A stretch of 64,000 nucleotides of DNA from Pokkaliibacter sp046614695 (lineage in GTDB: Bacteria > Pseudomonadota > Gammaproteobacteria > Pseudomonadales > Balneatricaceae): NCBI RefSeq assembly GCF_046614695.1, contig NZ_JBKKHQ010000008.1, positions 1-64,000 on the forward strand. The letters are read 5' to 3'. Positions 34,239 through 42,948 of this stretch are shown piece after piece (within the stretch, counting starts at the first letter, position 1; every line of letters starts with the position of its first letter). A model generated the notes under the pieces. The model saw only the letters and a program-made list of their open reading frames with translations. It did no database searches and was not told the DNA's origin. The position numbers were made by a program, and so were the translations under genes.

Positions 34239-35580
34239 TACCGAACCTTTCGCTTTCACCTATCCGGCGGCTCCCATGGCCTTTGAGGAAAGCCTGCCGG
34301 TGGGCGAGTTTCTGCATCAGTGCTGCACGGATCTTTTTCCTCTGAACCGGAGTTTGAGTGGTGATGGCGTGCGCCAGACTCTGCGCTACCTTCAACACTA
34401 TCTCCCCGAGTTGGAGCTGCATGAAGTCGCGACAGGCACCCAGTGTTTTGACTGGACAGTGCCGGATGAATGGAATGTACGCGAGGCATGGATTGAAGGC
34501 CCGGATGGCCAGCGGATCGCTGATTTTGCCGCACATAACCTGCATCTGGTGGGCTATTCCGAGCCGGTCGATACGGTATTGAGTCTGGAGGAGTTACAGC
34601 CGCATCTTTACTCCATTCCCAAACAGCCCACGGCGATTCCCTATATCACCTCTTACTACAAGCGCCGCTGGGGCTTTTGCCTGCCTCATGAGGTGCGTGA
34701 ACAGCTCAGCCCCGGCCAGTATCGGGTACATATCGATGCCACACTCGAACCCGGTTCCATGACTTACGCCGACATGGTCTTGCCGGGGGAGTCCAAGGAA
34801 GAGGTGCTGCTCTCAAGCTACATCTGCCATCCTTCCATGGTGAATAACGAGCTGTCCGGGCCGATTGTCGCCCTGGGGCTGATGCTGTGGCTTAAGTCAT
34901 TACCCAGACGTCGCTATACCTACCGTTTGATGCTGGTGCCGGAAACCATCGGTGCGATTGTCTACCTCGCTGAGCATCTGGAGGTTATGAAAGCCCGCAC
35001 CTTCGCCGGGTTTAACCTTACCTGTATGGGGGATGAGCGGGGCTATTCCTTCCTGCCTTCAAGGAAGGGGAATACCGAGGCGGACAGGATTGCCCTGCAT
35101 GTGCTCAGGCACATGGATAAGGATTTCAAACGCTACAGCTATCTCGAGCGCGGATCGAACGAGCGCCAGTTGTGCGCACCGGGCGTGGATTTGCCGGTCA
35201 CAACGCTGATGCGTACCAAATACGGTTGTTTCCCTGAATATCACACTTCTCTGGATGACCTGACGCTGGTAACGCCTGCAGGTCTCGCCGGCGGTTTTGA
35301 GGCAATGAAGCATGCCTTGGAATGCCTGGAGTATGACGCTATCTACCGGGTCACTGTGTTGGGCGAGCCGCAACTGGGCAAGCGTGGGCTTTATCCGGAC
35401 ATGTCGACCTGGGCATCCGGCTGGCAGGTGCGCGATATGATGAACCTGATCGCCTATTCCGATGGTGAGCACAGTCTGCTCGACATCGCTGAAGTGATCG
35501 GCGTGCCTTTCTGGAAAGTGCGAGAATTGGCGCAGCCCCTGATCGAACATCAACTTCTGGCGGCTGTCGAACCTGACTGA
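34231..35580 (+). CDS. DUF2172/DUF4910 aminopeptidase-like protein (Cj1295-like)
   Basis: A 449-residue protein with an M28-peptidase-like fold. The characteristic DLFPLNRSLSGDGVRQTL stands at the N-terminus, with FDWTVPDEWNV following. Putative zinc ligands are in YICHPSMVNNELSG (about residues 202-215), with further ligands in VPETIGA and YHTSLDD. A winged-helix-like domain is at the C-terminus (LLDIAEVIGVPFW). From memory, Campylobacter Cj1295, of the same DUF family, is needed for a di-O-methylglyceroyl pseudaminic acid on flagellin. The present context with FkbH, ACP and AAC(3) supports a related role. Confidence 0.85.
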   Translation: MANTEPFAFTYPAAPMAFEESLPVGEFLHQCCTDLFPLNRSLSGDGVRQTLRYLQHYLPELELHEVATGTQCFDWTVPDEWNVREAWIEGPDGQRIADFAAHNLHLVGYSEPVDTVLSLEELQPHLYSIPKQPTAIPYITSYYKRRWGFCLPHEVREQLSPGQYRVHIDATLEPGSMTYADMVLPGESKEEVLLSSYICHPSMVNNELSGPIVALGLMLWLKSLPRRRYTYRLMLVPETIGAIVYLAEHLEVMKARTFAGFNLTCMGDERGYSFLPSRKGNTEADRIALHVLRHMDKDFKRYSYLERGSNERQLCAPGVDLPVTTLMRTKYGCFPEYHTSLDDLTLVTPAGLAGGFEAMKHALECLEYDAIYRVTVLGEPQLGKRGLYPDMSTWASGWQVRDMMNLIAYSDGEHSLLDIAEVIGVPFWKVRELAQPLIEHQLLAAVEPD

Positions 35581-35619
35581 CACAGCGATATTCACTCAAA
35601 ATAAAAATCAGGATGACTC

Positions 35620-36579
35620 ATGACCACTGTTCCCGCGACCTCTTCACCCTCGGCGTTGCCAGCTGCATCGGCAGATACCTGTCAGTCTGAACTGGTGACC
35701 TTAAGCCCCTGGGGCGGTGTACTGGCTCCCATCGTCGTGGGAATGTGGCGGCTGGATGAGTGGCCTGAGCGCAGGCAGGCACTGGCGGACTGGATGAATG
35801 CCTGCATCGAACTTGGCCTGACCAGTTTTGATGTCGCGGATATCTATGGCGGCTACCAGTGCGAGCGCTGGGTGGGAGAAGCGCTGGCCACCGGTAGCGT
35901 TAAGCGCGAAAACATTCAGATCGTCACCAAGTGTGATATTTGTCTGCCTTGTGAAGGTCGCCCCGAGTGGTCGACCCATCACTACAATACCGATCCTGAT
36001 TATCTGACCCATGCGGTTGAGCGCAGTTTGTCCTCCCTCGGCACTGACTATATCGACCTTTTGTTGCTGCACCGTCCTGATCCGCTGATGAATGCCGATG
36101 AGGTCGCCGAGGCGCTGCAGGCCTTGCAAAACAGCGGTAAGGTGCGCGCCTTTGGTGTCTCCAACTTTACCCCCAGCCAGTTTGCTCTGCTGCAAAGCCG
36201 CTGGCCGCAGCTGGTGACTAACCAGATTGAGATGTCACTTTTACAACGCCAGAGTCTGTGGGATGGCACCCTTGATCAGATGCAGCAATTGCGGGTTCGC
36301 CCTATGGCCTGGTCGCCCCTTGGCGGCGGTCAGCTGTTTGATGAAGCCGCTAATCCTGAGCTTTATCGGGTCATGCAGGCGATCGCCAGTCAGCACAACA
36401 CCAGCGTTGCAGTGATCGCTCTGGCCTGGTTGTTGCGACATCCGGCGGGTGTGTTACCGGTACTCGGTACAGGCAAGCTGGAGCGCATTCGTGAAATGCA
36501 CTCGGCGCTGAATCTGAAGCTTAGTCGGGAAGAGTGGTTTGGTTTGCTGACGGCAGCTCAGGGGCATCCGATTCCCTGA
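35620..36579 (+). CDS. aldo/keto reductase
   Basis: A 319-residue NADPH-dependent (alpha/beta)8 aldo/keto reductase. The catalytic tetrad is visible as Asp and Tyr in DVADIYGG, Lys in IVTKCD and His in LLLHRPDP. The cofactor loop includes WSPLGGGQLF. It is the last plus-strand gene of the decoration operon, 39 bases after the DUF2172 gene. It could reduce a keto-sugar or the product of the acyl pathway; the substrate is unknown. Confidence 0.85.
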   Translation: MTTVPATSSPSALPAASADTCQSELVTLSPWGGVLAPIVVGMWRLDEWPERRQALADWMNACIELGLTSFDVADIYGGYQCERWVGEALATGSVKRENIQIVTKCDICLPCEGRPEWSTHHYNTDPDYLTHAVERSLSSLGTDYIDLLLLHRPDPLMNADEVAEALQALQNSGKVRAFGVSNFTPSQFALLQSRWPQLVTNQIEMSLLQRQSLWDGTLDQMQQLRVRPMAWSPLGGGQLFDEAANPELYRVMQAIASQHNTSVAVIALAWLLRHPAGVLPVLGTGKLERIREMHSALNLKLSREEWFGLLTAAQGHPIP

Positions 36580-36617
36580 GCTGGTTTAGAAGATATGCGG
36601 TTCAGAAAGTGCGCGAT

Positions 36618-37628
36618 TCAGAGACGAATACGCGCATGATAAATTGCCGTCATGGGCATGGCGGCAGCTTCACTTTGCTCTTCATCTTCTGCTCCAACCC
36701 TTGGCTCCGCTTCCTGCCCATCCTGTACTGCCTGCTCAGCCACTTCGTGGGAGGAGTAATACAGGCAATGAAGTTCTCCTTCATGCACCGCCAGGCCCGG
36801 ATAGCTGCAGTCGCCTCCGGAGGGCACCGTCAGACGCTCTTGTAATACGCCTTCACGATTCAGCCGCGAGACCTCTGTCCACTGGGGTAGCCAGCTGTCG
36901 GGATACTGATAGCGGCGGTAGGCGGCAAGAAAGTCCTCACTGCCGTGCAGGCTGATCATCTCCGGGCCGCCGATGCGAAAACCCAGATCCTGCCAGTGCC
37001 AGTCTGTATAGGGCGGCGTGGCGTTACCCAATAAACCGTGGGTGATGCTGATGTCCTGATTATCCCGGCGCAGCAAACACCAGGCCGTACCGTCTTCATC
37101 AAAACTCAGTGCATGTTCATTGACATACTGGCCGGCAAATTCCTCGACGGGTCGGCAATGCCAGTGACCGTCCGGATTCACTTCATACCAGAATAAACCC
37201 TGAACGCCGCCGGTGCCGTAAGCCATGCCATAGGCGGTATCGCCATGCCAGGTCAAACGCCAGAGCCAATGATTGGGTTCTGCAACCGGGGTGGCTTGTG
37301 ACCAGTTTTCTCCGTCTTCGCTCAGCCAGTAATGGCATTGATGACTGACCGGCTGGTTCTTGTATGCCGCCGCGCCGACCAGCATCAAACACCCATCAGG
37401 CCGGACACTGAGCTTGGCGTCACGCACATCGGCTTCGGGAAGTGTCATCACTGCTACACTTACCCACTGATCCTGTTCCAGACGCAATACCCGTAACTGT
37501 CCGTCGGGAGAGACATGGCTTGTGCCTTCCCGGAACGCGGTATAGAGCTGACCCTTAAAAACGCGGGCATCGGTAAAGGCGTTGTGAGGCGCCTCGTTCC
37601 AGATTCGGTGAGCAGAGATCAGTTGCAT
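36618..37628 (-). CDS. Asp-box sialidase-like beta-propeller protein
   Basis: A 336-residue protein with an Asp box SEDGENWS and repeating beta-propeller strands (DVRDAKLSVRPDGCLML, NHWLWRLTWHGDTAYG). It resembles exo-alpha-sialidase-type proteins. No signal peptide is visible from the chosen ATG at 37628 (MQLISAHRIWN), so it would be cytoplasmic. An upstream ATG at 37703 in the same frame would add 25 unsupported residues. It is convergent with the aldo/keto reductase. It may hydrolyse or bind nonulosonate-containing intermediates; the catalytic Arg triad and Tyr/Glu have not been verified. Confidence 0.7.
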   Translation of the reverse strand: MQLISAHRIWNEAPHNAFTDARVFKGQLYTAFREGTSHVSPDGQLRVLRLEQDQWVSVAVMTLPEADVRDAKLSVRPDGCLMLVGAAAYKNQPVSHQCHYWLSEDGENWSQATPVAEPNHWLWRLTWHGDTAYGMAYGTGGVQGLFWYEVNPDGHWHCRPVEEFAGQYVNEHALSFDEDGTAWCLLRRDNQDISITHGLLGNATPPYTDWHWQDLGFRIGGPEMISLHGSEDFLAAYRRYQYPDSWLPQWTEVSRLNREGVLQERLTVPSGGDCSYPGLAVHEGELHCLYYSSHEVAEQAVQDGQEAEPRVGAEDEEQSEAAAMPMTAIYHARIRL

Positions 37629-37697
37629 GATGGACAGCCGCCGTTCAGAGTAAAGTCTGAGAGTAGCAGGAGCGGGAGTTGTGCTCAAACCAGCCGT

Positions 37698-37713
37698 TGG
37701 CACAATCTTTACA
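37698..37713 (+). promoter_or_regulatory. candidate sigma-54 promoter of fleS
   Basis: TGGCAC, 5 bases, TTACA: the -24 GG element is perfect and the spacing right, but the -12 GC is AC. It lies 132 bases upstream of the fleS start. fleSR in Pseudomonas is sigma-54/FleQ dependent. Confidence 0.45.
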
Positions 37714-37844
37714 ATGCTAATTGATTGATTATGAAGATAATTCTATTCATAGTGCGTTATCACTAAAAGAGAGTTCGATATCGGGGAAAGGCTTTAATAG
37801 CGCCCGGTATGTCGATCTTCTTCGCCGTCAGAACGAGGATGGGA

Positions 37845-39011
37845 ATGAGTCAGGACGATCAGCAACCCGCCGGTGAGCCATCAGCGGCCTCCCTCAGTCA
37901 GGCTTTTGCCGAGTTCAATAGCTACGCTGAAGCACTGACGACTCAATACCAGAATCTCGAAGCCGAAGTGCAGCAATTGCGGGCGCAACTGGCCGAGCAA
38001 ACCAAGGCCGTCAGAAATGCAGAAGCCCAGCGTCAGGCGCTGGCCGAGCAATATGAAACGCTGCTGGATATTCTGCCTCTGGGTATGGTGCTGATTGATA
38101 ACCGCGGCACCGTGAAGCGTGCTAACCCTTCCTCCGTGGAGCTGCTCGGTGAGCCTCTGCAGAATGAGCCCTGGTTCAAAGTCATCCAGCGCAGCTTTGC
38201 TCCGCGCAAGGATGATGGCCATGAAATATCTCTGCGCTCCGGCAAGCGCGTTTCGGTTTTGACCAACTCGCTACCGGATCAGACCGGGCAGATTGTGTTG
38301 CTTTATGACCTCACCGAAACCCGTGATTTACAGGCGCGGCTTAGCCATCACGAACGGTTGACGGCCATGGGCCGGATGGTGGCGGCACTCGCGCATCAGG
38401 TACGAACGCCTCTGGCAGCAGCCATGCTCTATGCCTCCCATCTGCAGAATCCGGCGGCGGATGAGCAGCAGCGCCAGCGTTTTACCGCCAAGCTGCGCTC
38501 CCGTTTGAATAATATTGAACGCCAGATCCGCGACATGCTGATTTTTGCCCGCGGAGAAACCCAGTTACAGGATCAGCTGAGCCTGCCTGAGTTGCTCGCG
38601 CAACTGGAAGATAATCTGGATTTGCCGCTCTCCCAGCATGACGCCGACTGTGATGTGATCAATGACGCGGGTGATGTGCCTTTGCTGGTCAATCAGGAAG
38701 TGTTGATTGGCGCGCTGCTGAACCTGGTGAATAACGCCTTACAGGCGGCCGGGAGTGGTGCTGAGCTTGTGATTCGCAGTCAGCGCTCACAGGATGAGGT
38801 CAGTATTAGTGTGATCGATAACGGCCCGGGCATTGCGCCGGAGCAGATTGCCAAGGTGCTGCAGCCTTTCTATAGCACTAAAAGTCAGGGAACCGGGCTT
38901 GGGCTGGCGGTGGTGCAGGCTGTCGCCAAGGCCCATGGCGGGCGCTTTGAACTTGGCTCCGAGCCCGGCAAAACCACAGCAACGCTCTGGTTGCCCATTC
39001 AACAAGCATAA
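37845..39011 (+). CDS. fleS: sensor histidine kinase FleS
   Basis: A 388-residue cytoplasmic kinase with no membrane segments. It has an N-terminal coiled coil (residues 25-75), a PAS domain (about 75-160), a HisKA helix with phospho-acceptor His184 in ALAHQVRTPL, and a HATPase domain (NLVNNALQAA, VIDNGPGIAPEQ, GTGLGLAVVQ). It phosphorylates FleR to drive mid-class flagellar genes. The start at 37845 has GAGG six bases upstream; an ATG at 37809 would give an unlikely N-terminal extension. Confidence 0.92.
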   Translation: MSQDDQQPAGEPSAASLSQAFAEFNSYAEALTTQYQNLEAEVQQLRAQLAEQTKAVRNAEAQRQALAEQYETLLDILPLGMVLIDNRGTVKRANPSSVELLGEPLQNEPWFKVIQRSFAPRKDDGHEISLRSGKRVSVLTNSLPDQTGQIVLLYDLTETRDLQARLSHHERLTAMGRMVAALAHQVRTPLAAAMLYASHLQNPAADEQQRQRFTAKLRSRLNNIERQIRDMLIFARGETQLQDQLSLPELLAQLEDNLDLPLSQHDADCDVINDAGDVPLLVNQEVLIGALLNLVNNALQAAGSGAELVIRSQRSQDEVSISVIDNGPGIAPEQIAKVLQPFYSTKSQGTGLGLAVVQAVAKAHGGRFELGSEPGKTTATLWLPIQQA

Positions 39012-39035
39012 CGAGATACGACAAGGGGACGCTCC

Positions 39036-40421
39036 ATGACTCAGGCACGCATTCTTCTGGTCGAGGATGACGGGGACTTGCGCGAGGCGCTGGAAGATAC
39101 GCTGTCGCTGGCGGGCTATGATTTTCTGTCAGCCGGCAGTGGCGAACAGGCGCTCAGTCTGCTCAATCATGAAACCGTGGATATGGTGGTGAGTGATATC
39201 TCCATGCCGGGCATGGATGGTTACGAGCTGCAGCAGCGGCTGCGCCACCAGATGCCTTATCTTCCTGTGGTGCTGATGACAGCGTACGGCGATATCAGTA
39301 AAGCCGTTGAAGCCATGCGTAATGGTGCCACCGATTATCTGCTGAAGCCGTTTGAGCCCGAGGCGCTGATCAACATCGTCAGCCGCTGTGTCTCCGGTCA
39401 GAAAACCGCGAGTGATGATGAACCCATCGCGGAAGACCCTTCCAGCAAGCAACTTTTCCAGTTAGCGCGTCGTGTCGCCACGACGGATTCCACCGTGCTG
39501 ATTTGCGGTGAATCCGGAACGGGCAAGGAAGTCATGGCGCGCTTTATTCACCTGCATTCGTCACGCGCCGCTAAACCCTTTGTCGCTATTAACTGCGCCG
39601 CGATTCCGGACAACATGCTGGAGGCCACACTCTTTGGTTATGAAAAAGGGGCTTTCACCGGTGCGTATGCCGCCATGCCAGGTAAGTTTGAGCAGGCCGA
39701 TGGTGGCACCTTACTGCTGGATGAAGTGACCGAAATGCCCCTTGAGTTGCAAGCCAAGCTGCTGCGTGTGCTTCAGGAACGTGAAGTCGAGCGCCTTGGC
39801 AGCCGGAAAACCCTGACGCTGGATGTCCGTGTGCTGGCGACGACCAACCGTGATCTTGCTGAGTATGTGCATGAAGGCAAATTCCGTGAGGATTTGTTCT
39901 ACCGACTGAATGTCTTTCCTCTGGAATGGCTGCCGCTGCGGGATCGTCCTGCGGATATTGCGCCGCTGGCGAAGCGCTTGCTGGGAGTACATGCCAAAAA
40001 ACAGGGGCGTCATGCCATGGCTCTCAGTGCTGACGCCGTCACCAAACTCAGTGGCTACGATTGGCCGGGTAATGTTCGTGAACTGGATAACTGCATTCAG
40101 CGGGCACTGATCCTACAGCCGGGCGAAGTGATTGACGCTGAAGATATTCAGCTGGATATGGGACGTTTTCGTCCGGGGTTGAAAGCCGCGCCGGTGGTTG
40201 TGGCTGCTGAGATGGATGAGGAAGAAGAGAATGCTGCTGAGCGTGGTTTGGGCTCGGATATGATGGCGCATGAATTCCAGCTTATTGTCGAAGCGCTGAA
40301 ATCCACCAGAGGTAGCCGAAAAGATGCGGCGGATAAGTTAGGAATTAGTCCGCGTACTTTGAGATATAAATTGGCGAAAATGCGCGAAAGTGGATTTGAA
40401 TTGGATTCTGCTTATAAATAA
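39036..40421 (+). CDS. fleR: sigma-54-dependent response regulator FleR
   Basis: A 461-residue NtrC-type activator. The receiver has phospho-acceptor Asp54 in VVSDISMPG. The AAA+ domain has Walker A GESGTGKE at 158-165 and the sigma-54-contact GAFTGA at 205-210. A Fis-type helix-turn-helix is at the C-terminus (RKDAADKLGISPRTLRYKL). It activates sigma-54 promoters for hook-basal-body genes after phosphorylation by FleS. The ATG follows AAGGGGA. Confidence 0.95.
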   Translation: MTQARILLVEDDGDLREALEDTLSLAGYDFLSAGSGEQALSLLNHETVDMVVSDISMPGMDGYELQQRLRHQMPYLPVVLMTAYGDISKAVEAMRNGATDYLLKPFEPEALINIVSRCVSGQKTASDDEPIAEDPSSKQLFQLARRVATTDSTVLICGESGTGKEVMARFIHLHSSRAAKPFVAINCAAIPDNMLEATLFGYEKGAFTGAYAAMPGKFEQADGGTLLLDEVTEMPLELQAKLLRVLQEREVERLGSRKTLTLDVRVLATTNRDLAEYVHEGKFREDLFYRLNVFPLEWLPLRDRPADIAPLAKRLLGVHAKKQGRHAMALSADAVTKLSGYDWPGNVRELDNCIQRALILQPGEVIDAEDIQLDMGRFRPGLKAAPVVVAAEMDEEEENAAERGLGSDMMAHEFQLIVEALKSTRGSRKDAADKLGISPRTLRYKLAKMRESGFELDSAYK

Positions 40422-40753
40422 TAAAGTTCAGGCGCTTTTTATTTGAAAAGGTTATTGGCAATTAATTAGTACTAAAGTGCTAATTAATTGCTGCCTTCGA
40501 TTGATTACTCCCTTCCTTATATTAGAAAGTCCTGAAACACTCTGTGGCTGTGCTTCGCATTGAATCAGGAAAAGTTCCCCGTCAAATATACCAATGTCTA
40601 CTTATTTGCTTTTCACGAGGCGAGTATAAAAATTCGTCTCGGATGGAGGAAATGGCGTTTTTGGGCTAAAAATTCTTTAACGCTTCCTCTATCGGCTGAG
40701 TTCTAGTCGTACAGCCTGTTATATCGACAATAAATCTAATCAAGGGCACCGTT
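40422..40753. other. 332-base intergenic region between fleR and acs
   Basis: No gene is seen. It is AT-rich with a long near-perfect palindrome at 40458-40491. No confident promoter for acs could be read, although one must be present because the acs ATG stands alone behind this gap. Confidence 0.6.
40458..40491. repeat. 34-base AT-rich palindrome
   Basis: Two 16-base arms (GCAATTAATTAGTACT and AGTGCTAATTAATTGC) with one mismatch and a two-base centre. It is 36 bases after fleR, with no T-run, so it is not a classical terminator. It may be a fleR 3' structure or a dimeric-regulator operator for acs. Confidence 0.7.
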
Positions 40754-42703
40754 ATGAGCGACACCAAGGTCTATCCGATCGATCAGAAAGGGGCTGCCAA
40801 TGCCCTGATCAACGAAGCCAGCTACCGCAAAATGTACCAGCAAAGTATCGAGAATCCTGAGGGGTTCTGGGCGGAGCAGGCCGGGCGTCTTGAGTGGATT
40901 ACGCCGTTTACCAAAGTAAAAAATACCTCTTTTGATTCTCACAATGTCGATGTTCGCTGGTTTGAGGATGGTCAGCTGAACGTGGCCAGTAACTGTCTTG
41001 ATCGTCATCTCAAAACCCGTGGCGACCAGATTGCCATTCTCTGGGAAGGCGACAGCCCGGAGGAAAGCAGCCAGCTGACCTACCGTGAGTTGCATCAGGC
41101 CGTCTGCAGGTTTGCCAATGCTCTTGAGGCTCAGGGCGTCAAGCGTGGTGATGTGGTTACCCTGTACATGCCCATGATTCCGGAAGCGGCGGTGGCGATG
41201 CTGGGTTGTGCCCGTATCGGTGCGGTGCACTCCGTGGTGTTCGGCGGCTTCTCCCCTGATGCGCTGGCCGGGCGTCTGGTCGATGCCGGTTCGCGCTTTG
41301 TTATCACTGCTGATGAGGGGCTGCGTGGCGGCAAAAAAGTCCCGCTGAAAAAGAACGTCGATACCGCACTTAAGAACCCTGAAGTGTCGGTGGAGCGTGT
41401 CATTGTTGTGAAGCGCACGGGTGGCGATATCGCCTGGGATGACTCCCATGATCTCTGGTATCACGATGCCATCGCCAGTGTTTCTGACCAGCACACTGCG
41501 GCGGTGATGAACGCTGAAGACCCGCTGTTCATTCTCTACACCTCAGGTTCAACCGGTAAGCCCAAAGGTCTGAAGCACACGACAGGAGGTTACCTCCTTT
41601 ACGCTTCCATGACCCATCAGTACGTCTTTGATTACAAGGACGGTGATATCTACTGGTGTACAGCCGATGTGGGCTGGGTCACAGGTCACTCATACATTGT
41701 CTACGGCCCGCTGGCCAACGGCGCGACTACGCTGATGTTTGAAGGGGTGCCAAGCTATCCGGACAACAGCCGCTTTGGTCGTGTGATCGAAAAGTACAAG
41801 GTGAACCAGTTTTACACGGCGCCGACGGCTATTCGTGCCCTGATGCAGCAGGGTGAGGACGTGCTGGGGGACAGTGATCTGAGTTCACTGCGGATTCTGG
41901 GATCGGTGGGTGAACCTATTAATCCGGAAGCCTGGGAATGGTATCACCGCATTATTGGTCAGGAGCGTTGCCCCATTGTGGATACCTGGTGGCAGACGGA
42001 AACGGGCGGCGTGATGATCGTGCCTTTACCTTATGCAACGGCCGCGAAGCCAGGCTCCGCGACCCTGCCATTCTTTGGTATCCAGCCGAAACTGGTCGAT
42101 AACGAAGGCAAGGTGCTGGAAGGTGCGACTGAAGGCAATCTGGTTATAGCGGATGCCTGGCCCGGTCAGGCGCGCTCCATCTGGGGTGATCATGACCGTT
42201 ATGTGCAAACCTACTTCTCCACCTTCAAAGGCTACTACTTCACTGGTGACGGCTGTCGTCGCGATGAAGATGGCTATTACTGGATTACCGGGCGCGTCGA
42301 TGATGTGATCAACGTTTCCGGGCACCGCATGGGCACTGCCGAGGTGGAAAGTGCGCTGGTGGCTCACCCCAAAGTGGCCGAAGCTGCTGTGGTCGGTTAC
42401 CCCCATGCCATCAAAGGTCAGGGTATCTACGTTTATCTGACGTTGCAGGCTGGTGAGGAAGGTTCGGATGAGCTGACCAAAGAGCTGAAAGCCTGGGTGC
42501 GTAATGAGATCGGCCCGATTGCCACGCCGGATCTGATCCAGTATTCCCCGGGGATGCCCAAAACCCGTTCCGGCAAGATCATGCGTCGTATTCTTCGCAA
42601 GATCGCTGAGGATGATTTTGCCGCATTGGGTGACACCTCAACGCTGGCTGACCCCTCCGTGGTGGATGATTTGATCAGTAATCGTCAGAACCGCAAAGGT
42701 TAA
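40754..42703 (+). CDS. acs: acetyl-CoA synthetase
   Basis: A 649-residue AMP-forming acetate-CoA ligase that scavenges acetate. It shows the adenylation P-loop YTSGSTGKPKG, the WWQTETGG motif, the hinge GRVDDVINVSGHR and the C-terminal PKTRSGKIMRRILR, whose Lys is the known acetylation-controlled catalytic residue. The length matches the family. In this neighbourhood acs is the expected target of the CrbS/CrbR system encoded downstream. Confidence 0.97.
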   Translation: MSDTKVYPIDQKGAANALINEASYRKMYQQSIENPEGFWAEQAGRLEWITPFTKVKNTSFDSHNVDVRWFEDGQLNVASNCLDRHLKTRGDQIAILWEGDSPEESSQLTYRELHQAVCRFANALEAQGVKRGDVVTLYMPMIPEAAVAMLGCARIGAVHSVVFGGFSPDALAGRLVDAGSRFVITADEGLRGGKKVPLKKNVDTALKNPEVSVERVIVVKRTGGDIAWDDSHDLWYHDAIASVSDQHTAAVMNAEDPLFILYTSGSTGKPKGLKHTTGGYLLYASMTHQYVFDYKDGDIYWCTADVGWVTGHSYIVYGPLANGATTLMFEGVPSYPDNSRFGRVIEKYKVNQFYTAPTAIRALMQQGEDVLGDSDLSSLRILGSVGEPINPEAWEWYHRIIGQERCPIVDTWWQTETGGVMIVPLPYATAAKPGSATLPFFGIQPKLVDNEGKVLEGATEGNLVIADAWPGQARSIWGDHDRYVQTYFSTFKGYYFTGDGCRRDEDGYYWITGRVDDVINVSGHRMGTAEVESALVAHPKVAEAAVVGYPHAIKGQGIYVYLTLQAGEEGSDELTKELKAWVRNEIGPIATPDLIQYSPGMPKTRSGKIMRRILRKIAEDDFAALGDTSTLADPSVVDDLISNRQNRKG

Positions 42704-42714
42704 GGCGGATTCAG

Positions 42715-42750
42715 AAATGCAGCAGGCCTCAGGGTCTGCTGCATTTTTTT
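42715..42750 (+). terminator. intrinsic terminator after acs
   Basis: An 11-bp stem AAATGCAGCAG/CTGCTGCATTT with a 10-base loop, followed by a run of T to 42750. Confidence 0.85.
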
Positions 42751-42948
42751 ATGTCATTAGTTTTTCTGTCTTTCATGGCTGCCGTGAATGGCTTGATCGT
42801 AAAGGCCGTGTCGGCCACAATCATTGAACTTTTTGCATATGCGTACTTTGGCCATGATGGGCATGATTGCCCGCAGCCATGTCATTGTGACCCAACGGGT
42901 TATCATTCACCTGAGGAATCGCAAGAGCGCCTGACTAAGGGGAAATAA

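Noticed and set aside
42751..42948. 65-codon open frame before crbR
   Set aside because: Its ATG starts directly at the end of the acs terminator T-run without a ribosome site, and the protein matches no family I know. It is more likely the crbR promoter/leader region.
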